A DNA stretch of 64,000 nucleotides from CAYJPV01 sp964372095 (GCA_964372095.1 CAYJPV010000013.1:1-64000); one strand, 5' to 3'; positions 42,071 to 51,011 are shown, counted from the first letter of the stretch. Translations and numbers: made by a program. Notes: generated by a model not told the origin, from the letters alone.

Positions 42071-42868
42071 ATGAATAGGCGGGCTGAGACCGCTCGGCAG
42101 TACGTCGACGGCCTCGCAGGGGCGGGGCAGTACTTCTTCAGTTCCGCCGACATCCGGGGCGCCCTTGGTGTGTCTCCGGTGGCGGCCAGGATGGCCCTCC
42201 ACCGCCTGTCCCAACAGGGCCTCGTCGCCTCGCCGGCGCGTGGCTACTACGTCATAGTCCCACCCGAATACCGCGCGCTCGGGTGTCCGCCCGCCGAGCA
42301 GTGGGTCCCATCGCTGATGGAGCGGCTGGGTCTTCGCTACTACGCCGGCCTGCTCACCGCCGCGCAGTACCACGGCGCGGCCCACCAACGACCACAGGAG
42401 TTCCAGGTCTGCCTCGAACGGGCGCGCCGGCCGCTGGCGTGCGGCCGCGTTCGCGTCGCCTTCATCGTCCGCAAGCGGCTTCGCGACGTAACTGTCCAGC
42501 GTATCAACACTCCGCGCGGGACCCTGATCATCTCCACCCCTGAGGCGACCGCGCTGGACCTCGTCGGATACCCACATCGGGCCGGTGGCCTGAACCAGGT
42601 CGCGACCGTGCTCGGCGAGCTGGCCGAGCAGCTCGACGCCCACAAGCTCGTTGCGGTCGCCGACACCGCGCCGCCGGCCTGGTCGCAGCGCCTTGGCTAC
42701 CTGCTGGAGCGTGTCGGCGCGACCGACAAGGCGGCGCCGCTCAAGACCTGGACCCAGGAGCACGTACGGAAGCCCGCAGCCCTGTTGGCGGGCGTCGGGA
42801 GTGCTTCCGGCGATCGGGACAGGGGCTGGAAGATCGTCGTCAACGCAGATGTGGAGGCCGACCTGTGA
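42071..42868 (+). CDS. AbiEi-family antitoxin/regulator
   Basis: The antitoxin of an AbiE-type toxin-antitoxin and phage-defence pair, 265 residues. The N-terminal winged HTH (about 5-60) includes YFFSSADIRGALGVSPVAARMALHRLSQQG and a wing GYYVIVPPEYR. The middle domain carries the family pattern: AQYHGAAHQRPQEFQV (about 98), INTPRGTLIISTPEATALDLV (about 152-172) and GGLNQVATVLGEL. The HTH represses the operon, and the C-terminal part counters the toxin without binding it (type IV, by family knowledge). ATG 42071 lies 6 nt after the -10-like hexamer with no Shine-Dalgarno; ATG 42065 is the alternative. It overlaps the toxin gene by 4 nt (GTGA). Confidence 0.85.
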   Translation: MNRRAETARQYVDGLAGAGQYFFSSADIRGALGVSPVAARMALHRLSQQGLVASPARGYYVIVPPEYRALGCPPAEQWVPSLMERLGLRYYAGLLTAAQYHGAAHQRPQEFQVCLERARRPLACGRVRVAFIVRKRLRDVTVQRINTPRGTLIISTPEATALDLVGYPHRAGGLNQVATVLGELAEQLDAHKLVAVADTAPPAWSQRLGYLLERVGATDKAAPLKTWTQEHVRKPAALLAGVGSASGDRDRGWKIVVNADVEADL

Positions 42869-43680
42869 TCCCGTTCGACTTCATCACCGAGTGGCGCGCT
42901 AGGGCGCCCTGGGTCGACGATGCGCAGGTAGAGCAGGACCTGGTGATCAGTCGCGCGCTCGTCGAGCTCTTCAGGCACCCGCTGCTCGCCGAGTCGGTCG
43001 CCCTGCGCGGCGGAACAGCACTGTCCAAGCTGCACCTCCGGCCGCCAGCGCGGTATTCGGAGGATATCGATCTCGTGCAGACCACGGCGCAACCAGCCGG
43101 GCCGATGATGAACGCTTTCCGCACCGTGCTGGAGCCGTGGCTCGGCAAGGCGAAGTGGAGGCAGGGCGAAGGACGCATCACGTTCTACTTCCGATTCACC
43201 GCGGAAAGGTCGCCGGTACCGTTACGGCTCAAGGTGGAGACAAACACCCGCGAGCACTTCGCGCACTACGGCCTCCAGAAAGCGCCGTTCGCTGTCTCTT
43301 CACGGTGGTTCGAGGGCGCGTGCGACATCCAGACCTATGAACTGGACGAACTGCTCGGCACGAAGCTCCGCGCGCTCTACCAGCGCAAGCAGGCGCGGGA
43401 CCTGTTCGACCTCGAAGTCGCACTCACGCGCCTGCCTGCGGATCCGCAGCGCATCGTGACGGCGTTCCTCCATTACATGGCGAACGACGGCCATCCGATG
43501 ACGCGCGCACAGGTCGAACAGAACCTCGCGCTCAAGATGCGAGACGGCGCGTTCCTGGCTGACCTCAGTCCGCTCCTTGCGAGCGGCGAAGGGTGGGACC
43601 CGGTCACGGCCGCGGCGCTCGTGTCGCAGCGGCTAGTTGCCCTGCTGCCGGGCGAACCGTGGAAGGGCGAGGAGCGCTGA
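42865..43680 (+). CDS. AbiEii-family nucleotidyltransferase toxin
   Basis: The toxin of the AbiE pair, 271 residues. The nucleotidyltransferase core is intact: ALRGGTALSKLH (about 48-59), RYSEDIDLV (about 67-75, with the two catalytic Asp), and the third Asp or basic residues in YELDELLGTKLRALYQRKQARDLFDL (about 158-183), which is the family motif with KLRAL and RDLFDL. Enzymes of this type attach nucleotides to tRNA or other targets and stop growth. Start GTG 42865 overlaps the antitoxin stop. All conserved residues seem present, so the system looks functional rather than decayed. Confidence 0.85.
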   Translation: MIPFDFITEWRARAPWVDDAQVEQDLVISRALVELFRHPLLAESVALRGGTALSKLHLRPPARYSEDIDLVQTTAQPAGPMMNAFRTVLEPWLGKAKWRQGEGRITFYFRFTAERSPVPLRLKVETNTREHFAHYGLQKAPFAVSSRWFEGACDIQTYELDELLGTKLRALYQRKQARDLFDLEVALTRLPADPQRIVTAFLHYMANDGHPMTRAQVEQNLALKMRDGAFLADLSPLLASGEGWDPVTAAALVSQRLVALLPGEPWKGEER

Positions 43681-43745
43681 CAAGTGGCGTCCGCCCCGAC
43701 CGCCTCGACTCCACCGACAGGGGTGACGTCCGGCGGGCGCATGCT

Positions 43746-44702
43746 TCACCTCATCAGAGGTGGGGGATAACCGGCAAGAACGGTTCGTCCGTCTCCTGTC
43801 AGTTCGACCCGAACCGTGCCGGTCCGTCGCGTGCCGTCCCCCAGCTTCACGATCCGGCGGGCTTTCATGTCGTACACGTCACCAGGCGACAACACGTAGT
43901 ACGGCTTCTCCCACGGCTGGTACACGCGCTGGTTGTCGTGCACGGCCACCTTCCAGGCTCCGATCACCTCGAACCTGTCGCCCGTGACGACGATGGCCGT
44001 GTCCTCCGAGAGGCCGAGACCCAGCAGGTTCGGGAACTTCCGGATGACGGGGATGATGTCGTCCCATCGATTGCGGGCGTTGATGTGCTGATCGATGGCC
44101 GACCGCCGCAGGAACGCGAACCCGGCCCGGTGTTCCGGTTCGGGAGCCATCACGACGTTCGGGCCCGATACGGCTCCCCTGACCAGATAAGCACCCTGAA
44201 TCGTGGCGCCGGCCGATGAGCCGCCAATCACGCCGCCGCGCGCGAGTACATTGTGGAACTCCTTCAGCGTCAGCGTATTTGCGTACGAGTCGACGATGTT
44301 CCACTGGCGTCCGCCGTTGAACCAGACGGCATTCGCCTGCCGCAGTTGCCGGACGAAGTCTTCGGTGTCGGCCACCTTCGGGTCGTGGGTGTGAAGCATC
44401 GTGACGTGCTTCAGCCCGAGCTTCTTCCAGGGCGCCACGATCGCCTCTTCGACGTAGGCCGTGAGCGTTCCGTCGGCCCTCCGGTTCCCGCCGGCGGTGG
44501 GCACGATCACGAACTTCGCGTCGGGGCCGCCAGCCAGTTCAATGAAGCGGTTCGCGATGGCCGGGTCCTTCATGGCGCCGCCGACAATCACGAGCGTGCC
44601 TGTGGGTGGCCCGTACTCCGGGGCCCCCTGGCCCGACGCGGAACCGGCACACAGCAGCAGGACGAACAGCGTTACGACAGGCAGGCGGCGGAGCATCGAC
44701 AT
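43746..44702 (-). CDS. secreted cyanophycinase-like S51 peptidase
   Basis: A serine peptidase of the cyanophycinase/dipeptidase E group, 318 residues. The signal peptide spans about 1-25. GTLVIVGGAM (about 35-44) opens the flavodoxin-like fold. VWFNGGRQWNIVD (about 130) precedes the nucleophile in IGGSSAGATIQG (about 162, GxSxG type). LGLGLSEDTAIVV (about 232-245) is the later conserved region. Cyanophycinases split beta-Asp-Arg dipeptides from cyanophycin; an exported form could work on external polymer or related peptides. AGGAGG lies 4 nt before ATG 44702. Upstream in-frame codons to 44933 are not supported. It is divergent from the Cys-rich gene. Confidence 0.85.
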   Translation of the reverse strand: MSMLRRLPVVTLFVLLLCAGSASGQGAPEYGPPTGTLVIVGGAMKDPAIANRFIELAGGPDAKFVIVPTAGGNRRADGTLTAYVEEAIVAPWKKLGLKHVTMLHTHDPKVADTEDFVRQLRQANAVWFNGGRQWNIVDSYANTLTLKEFHNVLARGGVIGGSSAGATIQGAYLVRGAVSGPNVVMAPEPEHRAGFAFLRRSAIDQHINARNRWDDIIPVIRKFPNLLGLGLSEDTAIVVTGDRFEVIGAWKVAVHDNQRVYQPWEKPYYVLSPGDVYDMKARRIVKLGDGTRRTGTVRVELTGDGRTVLAGYPPPLMR

Positions 44703-44812
44703 CAGTCCTCCTGGAACTGCGGATACTCTGCCACATTCCGGGCTGCTCGTCCTCTCCCCGGCAGTCTGCCGGCGGTTCACCGGCTGTCTCAACCCGGGCG
44801 GCGGCGTTGGTG

Positions 44813-44818
44813 TAGACT
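44813..44818 (+). promoter_or_regulatory. candidate -10 for a leaderless Cys-rich gene
   Basis: TAGACT lies 6 nt before GTG 44825. There is no Shine-Dalgarno. Confidence 0.35.
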
Positions 44819-44824
44819 CGACGT

Positions 44825-45124
44825 GTGAAGCGGTTCGTGGCGCTCCTGCTCGTGCTGGCCTGTGTCGGGCCGCAGTTGGGTTTCCTGGACCTTCCGGGTT
44901 TCCCTGGCCCCGAACCTTGCCCGCTGGACGCATCGGAGTCGCACGATGGGGGGACGTGTTCCCCGTTCTGCGCGACCTGCGGCTGCTGCAGGACTCCGGC
45001 CTTCACCTCCTTTGCCGTAGTATCCGGTCACGTCGTTGACCCGCCTGCCGGATGGGTCACTGAGACCGAGACTCGCGTGACCACTGCCCCGCCCGCCGCC
45101 GTCTGGCACGTCCCGCTCGCCTAG
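44825..45124 (+). CDS. small secreted Cys-rich protein before the Czc-like operon
   Basis: No named family. The 99-residue product has a signal peptide (about 1-19) and a cluster of six cysteines (PCPLD, then GGTCSPFCATCGCCRTP at about 43-59) that could bind a metal. The C-terminal 40 residues are unremarkable. It lies before a CzcC/CzcB/CzcA-like operon in the same direction, separated by 258 bp with a G14 tract. Small Cys- or His-rich proteins often precede metal RND operons, so a sensing or binding role is a reasonable inference only. GTG start, candidate leaderless. Confidence 0.55.
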   Translation: MKRFVALLLVLACVGPQLGFLDLPGFPGPEPCPLDASESHDGGTCSPFCATCGCCRTPAFTSFAVVSGHVVDPPAGWVTETETRVTTAPPAAVWHVPLA

Positions 45125-45164
45125 ACCTGACGCTCACTTCGGTTGGGTCCGTTAGTGTGCGTGG

Positions 45165-45184
45165 GCGCTGGCTTCAGCCAACGC
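45165..45184. repeat. imperfect REP-like palindrome
   Basis: GCGCTGGCT-TC-AGCCAACGC (8 of 9 bases paired). It has the same CT-NN-AG core as the other elements and lies 41 nt after the Cys-rich gene. Confidence 0.6.
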
Positions 45185-45192
45185 GGAGTAGC

Positions 45193-45206
45193 GGGGGGGG
45201 GGGGGG
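45193..45206. repeat. homopolymer of 14 G
   Basis: A run of fourteen G in the 258-bp gap before the CzcC-like gene. Such runs mutate easily and can change promoter spacing. They are also common assembly and sequencing errors. The remaining gap is GC-rich with no other clear feature. Confidence 0.7.
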
Positions 45207-45382
45207 CCGGTGCTCCCGCGCCGGGCGTGGGCGCCCCCGCCCCATGCCGCCCGCCACGGTGAGGGCCTCGACTCAACTGAGTTCCGCAGAAGATCGTCTC
45301 TTCCCGCATTCCGACGTCGCGCACGCCACCCGTGGCGTGTGTGGGAGAAGAACCGCTACGTCCCCTACGGAGCCGTCTGTCC

Positions 45383-46609
45383 ATGGCCTTGAAGAGAACT
45401 CTGTTTGCCGCCGCTGTGGCTTGCGCGGTGGGTCTCCCGGGCACCACCGCAGCCCAGGAAACCCTGTCCCTCACGACCGTGCTCACACGGGCACGCGAAG
45501 GAGCGCCGGCCGTCCTGCTTGCCCGTGCCCGCGCCGAGGAGGCCCGCGGACGATGGGGTGGTGCCTCCGCGCGGTTCCAGGAAGGGCCCGAAGTTTCGGT
45601 GACGGCAGGCCCCCGATGGTCCACCGACGAGACGAGAGCGGAATACTCCGTGGGCGCGAGCCGGTATTTCGAAACCGGAGGCCAGCGTGCGGCTCGTATG
45701 GCTGCGGCACAGGCTGCTGTAGAAGCGGCCGACGCGGGCGTGGCACGTGTGGTTCGTGACACCTTGCGCGAGGCGGCGGCACTCTACCTCGACAGCCTCT
45801 CAACCCTGGATCGTATCGACGTGCTCGCGAACGCCAGGCAGACCGCCGCCGAGGTGGAACACGCGGCGTCCCGGCGCTACGCCCTGGGCGACGTGGCGGT
45901 GCTGGACGTCAATGTGGCCCGGGCGACTCGCGCACGGGCGGCCGCGGACCTGAGCGTGGCTCGAGCCGAACACACGAGGCGCATCGGCGATCTGGCGGCG
46001 TTGCTCAACTGGCCCGGCCTCGAGACGCTGGCGATCGAACGGCGAACGCCCGCGCTGCGCGACATCGATGAATCCACGCTGACAACGAGCCTGGCAGCAC
46101 GGCCGGACCTGGCGGCTCTCGATGCCCTGCAGCGGTCGGCCGAGGCGGAACGCCGCCTCGCAGCGGGTTCCGGCCGGCCGGACGTCGGGTTGTCACTCGA
46201 GACCAACCGCGAAGACGGCTCCCCCGCGTTGATCGCCGGGCTCGTTCTGCGCCTGCCGTCGGCCCAGCGTCAGCGCGGCGAGGTCCAGGCCGCCGCGGCC
46301 AGGGTCACGCAGGCGCGGCTGGAGCGGGACGGCGCACGGGCGGCGGCCGGCCTGACCCTCGCCGCCGCCGTGCGTGCGTACCGGCAACAGAAAGACGCGC
46401 TGGCCGTACTCGAGGCCGACGCGCTCACGGCCGCCGATGAAAACGAACGTCTGGCGCGCCGCAGCTACGAGGCCGGCCAGATCAGCCTGGCAGACTGGCT
46501 GCTGTACCGCCGCGAGTTGCTCGATACGCAACTTCAACACCTGGCCCTGCGATGGGCCTGCGCCCGAGCCCTGGTCGAGATCGACGTGATGACAGGAGTA
46601 CTCCAATGA
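45383..46609 (+). CDS. TolC-family outer-membrane efflux protein (CzcC-like)
   Basis: The outer-membrane channel of the second metal pump, 408 residues. A signal peptide (about 1-25, TTAAQ) is followed by the two TolC repeats: TTVLTRAREGAPAVLLARARAEEA (about 30) and, in the second half, TTSLAARPDLAALDALQRSAEAERR (about 233-257), each with the helical hairpin. The tail LARRSYEAGQISLADWLLYRRELLD is the end of the last helix. It is shorter than the copper-island relative. ATG 45383 gives the signal peptide, whereas the frame open to 45332 does not. It overlaps the adaptor by 4 nt (ATGA). Confidence 0.85.
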   Translation: MALKRTLFAAAVACAVGLPGTTAAQETLSLTTVLTRAREGAPAVLLARARAEEARGRWGGASARFQEGPEVSVTAGPRWSTDETRAEYSVGASRYFETGGQRAARMAAAQAAVEAADAGVARVVRDTLREAAALYLDSLSTLDRIDVLANARQTAAEVEHAASRRYALGDVAVLDVNVARATRARAAADLSVARAEHTRRIGDLAALLNWPGLETLAIERRTPALRDIDESTLTTSLAARPDLAALDALQRSAEAERRLAAGSGRPDVGLSLETNREDGSPALIAGLVLRLPSAQRQRGEVQAAAARVTQARLERDGARAAAGLTLAAAVRAYRQQKDALAVLEADALTAADENERLARRSYEAGQISLADWLLYRRELLDTQLQHLALRWACARALVEIDVMTGVLQ

Positions 46610-47820
46610 CCCGCGCATTATTGTTCTGGATGGCTGCGGCTGTGGCTGTGGCGTCGGGTGTGGCCGGCGGCTGCCGGTCAGACAAGCCGCCGGCCGGCCA
46701 TGCCGACGTGCCGGCGTCCACGCCCGCCGGCGTCCACGACACGCCGCATCGGGAAGATGACCTGCACGTGGCCGTGGATACGAGGCGCGACCTGCGAATC
46801 ACCACCGCCGTCGTCAGTGCCGACACGACCGCCGAACAGGTCACCGAGATTCCGGGGGAGGTTCGTGTCGATGAACGGGCCTACGCCGAAGTCGGCAGTC
46901 CCGTCAGCGGACGTATCGCGGCCATCCACGTACAACCAGGCGACAACGTTCGTGCAGGAAACCCCCTCCTGACCCTGCGGAGCACGGATGTCGGCCGGGC
47001 GCGCGCCGAATACGCTGCCGCCCTCGCGCGCAGAACGCTGGCCAGGCAAGCCGCCGACCGTATCCGGGCGCTGGTGGCCGAACGGATCGCACCTCAGCGC
47101 GAGCTGCAGCAGGCCGATGCGGAACTGGCCGCCGCAGAGGCTGGCGTCGACGCCGCCGCGACAGGTCTCGCCGCCTTCGGTGTCGATGCTGCCGTGCCGC
47201 CCGGCCACGACGTGTCGAGCTTCGTCCTGCGCGCCCCCATCGCGGGCGTCGTCCTCGATCGCGAAGCGCTCCTGGGCCAGGCGGTCGATCCGGCGAACAC
47301 GCTCGTGCGTATCGCGGGCCTCGATCACGTCTGGCTCGTCGTGCAGGCGTTCGAGCGCGATGCCGTACGCGTCAGGCTGGGCACCACGGCCCGGGTCGTG
47401 TTCCCGGCATTTCCGGGCCAGGCACGGACAGGCCGCGTGGCGTGGATCGGACAACGCGTCGTCTCCGACGCGCGTACCATGCCGGTCCGCATTGAACTGC
47501 CGAACACGGATCGCGTGCTCCGGCCCGGCATGACCGCGAGTGCCCAGGTGCCGCTGGCGAACACATCGGGCCGTGTCATGTCGGTACCGGCGTCGGCGTT
47601 GCAGCGCCTGGCCGATGCGTGGGTGGTGTTCATCCCCCGGGGCGACGACGAGTGGCACTTTGAGGTGCGCACGGTCGGCCGCGGCCGCGACCTCGGCGCG
47701 GCGGTCGAAATCCTCTCCGGCCTCGCCATCGGCGATCGGGTCGTCGTCGATGGTTCGTTCGTGCTGAAGGCCGAGGCCGAGAAAGCCCGTGGCGGCGCCG
47801 TGGCTGCCCACACGCACTAG
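46606..47820 (+). CDS. RND periplasmic adaptor (CzcB-like)
   Basis: A membrane-fusion protein of 404 residues. The N-terminal hydrophobic segment ends with AGGC, so it may be a lipoprotein, though the site is not canonical. A His/Asp-rich stretch (VHDTPHREDDLHV, about 44-56) could bind metal. The barrel-sandwich VGSPVSGRIAAIHVQPGDNVRAG (about 98-120), the helical hairpin (about 125-185) and the returning FVLRAPIAGVVLDREALLGQAV (about 205-226) show the adaptor fold. No CPMHP-type module, unlike the copper adaptor, so the metal is more likely Zn, Co or Cd; inference. It is linked by ATGA overlap to the CzcC-like gene. The RND gene starts 54 nt downstream. Confidence 0.85.
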   Translation: MTRALLFWMAAAVAVASGVAGGCRSDKPPAGHADVPASTPAGVHDTPHREDDLHVAVDTRRDLRITTAVVSADTTAEQVTEIPGEVRVDERAYAEVGSPVSGRIAAIHVQPGDNVRAGNPLLTLRSTDVGRARAEYAAALARRTLARQAADRIRALVAERIAPQRELQQADAELAAAEAGVDAAATGLAAFGVDAAVPPGHDVSSFVLRAPIAGVVLDREALLGQAVDPANTLVRIAGLDHVWLVVQAFERDAVRVRLGTTARVVFPAFPGQARTGRVAWIGQRVVSDARTMPVRIELPNTDRVLRPGMTASAQVPLANTSGRVMSVPASALQRLADAWVVFIPRGDDEWHFEVRTVGRGRDLGAAVEILSGLAIGDRVVVDGSFVLKAEAEKARGGAVAAHTH

Positions 47821-47874
47821 GACCGGTTTCAAGACCTGCGTGAGCGGCCTGTTCTCAGGGAAGGACGAACAATC

Positions 47875-50800
47875 GTGATTGAACGGGTGATTCGGAGTTC
47901 GTACGCGCATCCTGTGGTGGCCGTCGTCCTGGGACTGGCCGCGACGATCCTGGGTGGACTGGCCTTCCGTGAGCTGCCGCGGGATGTGTTCCCCGACCTG
48001 TCGGCGCCGGTGTTCAACGTCATCGTGCAGAACCCGGCCATGGGGGCGGAAGAACTCGAGACGCTGGTCGCCGTCCCGCTCGAGTCGGAACTGGCCGGCC
48101 TTCCCGACGTGAAGCGGATCCGATCCAACTCGCTGCTCGGCGTGGCGCAAGTCACGGTCGAGTTCCAGCCGGATGCCGACTTCCACCGGTCGCGCCAGCT
48201 CGTGGCCGAGCGGGTCAACCAGGCGGCGGCGGCACTGCCGCCTGGCACCGATCCCCCGCTGCTGTCGAGCCTCACGGGGCGGCTCAACGAGATTTTCGAG
48301 TTCACGCTCGAAGCGCAGGCCGAAGGGGCCGACCTGATGGCGCTGCGGGATCTCGCGGAGTTTGATGTCCGCCAGCGTCTGATGGCCGTGCCGGGCGTGG
48401 CGGCCGTTGAGCGGCTCGGGGGCTACCTCCGTCAGTTCCAGGTTCAGGCGGACCCGGAACGAATGCGGGCGCGTGGCGTGTCACTGGGACAGGTGCTCGA
48501 TGCCGTCGAAGGGGCCAACGTCAACGCGTCGGGTGGCATCGCCACACAAGGCGCCACCGAGTGGACCGTGCGGGCCGTCGGCCGGGCCGAGAGCGCCGAC
48601 GACCTGCGCCGCACGGGCGTGGCGGTCGTCGGGGGCGTGCCGGTCTTCATCGGCGACGTGGCCGACGTGCTCGAGGCGCCGGCCGTGCGCCGCGGTCTCG
48701 CGCACCGCCTCGACGGTGAGGTCATCAGTTGCCGTGTGGCCAAGCAGTTCGGCGCCGACACGGTGCATGTTGCCGCCGCCATCAGGGCCGCGGTCGACGA
48801 CATCCGGGGCAGCCTGCCGAAAGGCGTCACGCTGAAGGTGGTGTACGACCAGTCCGTACTCGTGACGTCGGCGCTTGACGGAGTCGGCCGGTCGGTGCTG
48901 CTGGGCGCGGTCTTCGTCGCCGTTGTGCTCTTCCTGCTCCTCGGCCACGTCCGGGCGGCCGCCATTGTCACCTTGACCATGCCCGTGTCGATCGCGATGG
49001 CAGGTCTGCTGCTCCGTCAGTTCGGCATCGGGGTCAACACCATGACGCTGGGCGGCCTGGCCATCGCCGTTGGCCTGCTGGTGGATGCCTCGATCATCGT
49101 CACAGAAAACGTCCTGCACCACCTGTCCCGCGACCAAGACGCCGGGGCCGGGGATCAGGTTCTCGCGGCAGCCGTCGAGGTGGGCCGGCCGATCACCTTC
49201 GCCACGCTGGTGGTGGCGGCGGTGTTTGCGCCAATCTTTGCGATGACCGGATTGGAAGGCCGGATGTACGTGCCGCTGGCGGCCGCCGTCGTGGCCACTT
49301 TGGCGTGCGCACTGGCGCTGTCACTGACGATCGTGCCCGCCGTGTCCGGCTGGCTGCTTCGCGGCAGCAGCGGCGCGCGGGCGCTGGTCGACACGCCGGT
49401 GATCGCGTGGATCAAGCGTGTGTACGCGCCGGCCCTCGACTGGAGCCTGAAACACCCGGCGTTGGTGGCGCTGCTTGCTGCCGGCATCACGGGACCCGTG
49501 CTGGCGGCGAGCCTGCTAGTCGGCAGCGACTTCATGCCGGCGCTCAACGAAGGCGCGTTCCTGCTGCAGACCTCCGTGCCCACAGAAGCGTCACTGGCGG
49601 AAGTGGACCGGCTCAACCATCGCGCGGAAGACGTCCTCAGGTCGTTCCCGGAGGTCGAGGACGTCGTGCGGCGGACCGGCCGGGCCGAACGGACTGAAGA
49701 CCCGATGCCCCATACGCTGTCCGACGTCATGGTGCTGTTCAAGCCGGGGTTCCCGCGCGACCCGGAAGCCATGGAAGCCGGCATGCGTGAGGCCCTCGAG
49801 CCTGTCGCCGGCATCTCAACGTTGTTCACGACGCCCCTCGGCATGCGCATTGACGAAGGACTGGGCGGGTCGCCGGCCGACATTTCGATTCGCGTCTTCG
49901 GAGCCGATCTGAACACGCTGCGCGAGCTGGCCGGCGACGTCCGCAGCCATATCGCCACCGTGCCCGGGGTGGGTGATATCAGAGTCGAGCCCGTCACCGG
50001 GCTGCCTCAGCTCCGGATTGTCGTGGACCGCCAGGCGGCCGCCAGGCTCGGCCTCACGCCCGGCGACGTCGTCCGGTACGTGCGGATTGGGCTGGCCGGA
50101 GAAATCGTCGGGGAGATCCTGGTGGGGCAACGGCGTTTCGACCTGGTCGTGCGGTTGCGCGACGAACTGCGCAACACCCCCGAGTCTATCGGCCGCCTGC
50201 TCATCGACGTTCCCGGCGGGACGAAAGTCCCGCTGAACCGCGTCGCCGCCGTGGATCAGACCTTTGGTCCGTCTTCCATCCGGAGAGAGGCGGGCAGCCG
50301 GCGCCTGGCCGTCGAGGTCACCGTGGCGGGGCGAGACCTGGGCAGCACGGCCCAGGCCATTCGGGCGGAGCTGCAGGAGCTGCGAATGCCTGCAGGCTAC
50401 TTCTGGGACCTGACCGGACGCGTGGAGAACCAGATGCGGGCAACGACGGCTCTGCTGACGGGCATCGCCGCCGCGCTGGTCGTGGTGTTCCTGCTGCTGT
50501 ACCTCGCGCTGGGTTCGGTCGTCGATGTCGTGGTGATCCTGGCGACGCTCCCCGTCGCGTTCGTCGGCGCCATCGTCGGTCTGCTGGCGGCCGGCGAGAC
50601 GTGGAACGTGTCGTCGCTGGTGGGAATCATCGGGCTGTTCGGCATCGCCGTGCAGAACAGCCTGGTGCTCGTCACCCAGACGCGGAGCCTGATGGACAGC
50701 GGCCTGTCACTCGGGGCCGCCCTCCGCGAAGCCAGTCTCGGCCGGGTTCGCCCGAAGCTGATGACCGCAGCAACCGCCATCCTGGGACTGCTGCCGATCC

Positions 50801-50946
50801 TCGTGCTGCGGATGCACGGGACCGAGATCGAACGACCCCTGGCGATCGTCATGACCGGCGGGCTCGTGACGTCCACCCTCTTCACACTGCTCGTCCTGCC
50901 GGCGCTGTACGCGTGGGTGCGGGGGCGGGGGGGAAGTAGGCAGTAG
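47875..50946 (+). CDS. heavy-metal RND efflux pump (CzcA-like)
   Basis: The inner-membrane pump of the second metal-efflux complex, 1023 residues. The porter start FRELPRDVFPDLSAPVFNVIVQN (about 24-46) and GLPDVKRIRSNSLLGVAQVTVEF are typical RND. TM4 carries GGLAIAVGLLVDASIIVTEN (about 392-411). The second half begins with SDFMPALNEGAFLLQT (about 555). The late motif GRVRPKLMTAATAILGLLP ends the fold. Overall spacing fits the HME branch. GTG 47875 has GAAGGA upstream. The last residues (RGGSRQ) and stop lie in a heptamer tract. A bidirectional terminator follows. Confidence 0.85.
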   Translation: MIERVIRSSYAHPVVAVVLGLAATILGGLAFRELPRDVFPDLSAPVFNVIVQNPAMGAEELETLVAVPLESELAGLPDVKRIRSNSLLGVAQVTVEFQPDADFHRSRQLVAERVNQAAAALPPGTDPPLLSSLTGRLNEIFEFTLEAQAEGADLMALRDLAEFDVRQRLMAVPGVAAVERLGGYLRQFQVQADPERMRARGVSLGQVLDAVEGANVNASGGIATQGATEWTVRAVGRAESADDLRRTGVAVVGGVPVFIGDVADVLEAPAVRRGLAHRLDGEVISCRVAKQFGADTVHVAAAIRAAVDDIRGSLPKGVTLKVVYDQSVLVTSALDGVGRSVLLGAVFVAVVLFLLLGHVRAAAIVTLTMPVSIAMAGLLLRQFGIGVNTMTLGGLAIAVGLLVDASIIVTENVLHHLSRDQDAGAGDQVLAAAVEVGRPITFATLVVAAVFAPIFAMTGLEGRMYVPLAAAVVATLACALALSLTIVPAVSGWLLRGSSGARALVDTPVIAWIKRVYAPALDWSLKHPALVALLAAGITGPVLAASLLVGSDFMPALNEGAFLLQTSVPTEASLAEVDRLNHRAEDVLRSFPEVEDVVRRTGRAERTEDPMPHTLSDVMVLFKPGFPRDPEAMEAGMREALEPVAGISTLFTTPLGMRIDEGLGGSPADISIRVFGADLNTLRELAGDVRSHIATVPGVGDIRVEPVTGLPQLRIVVDRQAAARLGLTPGDVVRYVRIGLAGEIVGEILVGQRRFDLVVRLRDELRNTPESIGRLLIDVPGGTKVPLNRVAAVDQTFGPSSIRREAGSRRLAVEVTVAGRDLGSTAQAIRAELQELRMPAGYFWDLTGRVENQMRATTALLTGIAAALVVVFLLLYLALGSVVDVVVILATLPVAFVGAIVGLLAAGETWNVSSLVGIIGLFGIAVQNSLVLVTQTRSLMDSGLSLGAALREASLGRVRPKLMTAATAILGLLPILVLRMHGTEIERPLAIVMTGGLVTSTLFTLLVLPALYAWVRGRGGSRQ

Positions 50947-51011
50947 GAAGTAGGAAGTAGGAAGTAGGAAGTAGGAAGTAGGAAGTAGCGGGTAGAAGCA
51001 GGAAGCAGAAA
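50935..51011. repeat. heptamer repeat, GGAAGTA class
   Basis: About eight GGAAGTA/GGCAGTA units and then AGCAGGA-type units. It includes the stop codon of the CzcA-like gene. Confidence 0.9.
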
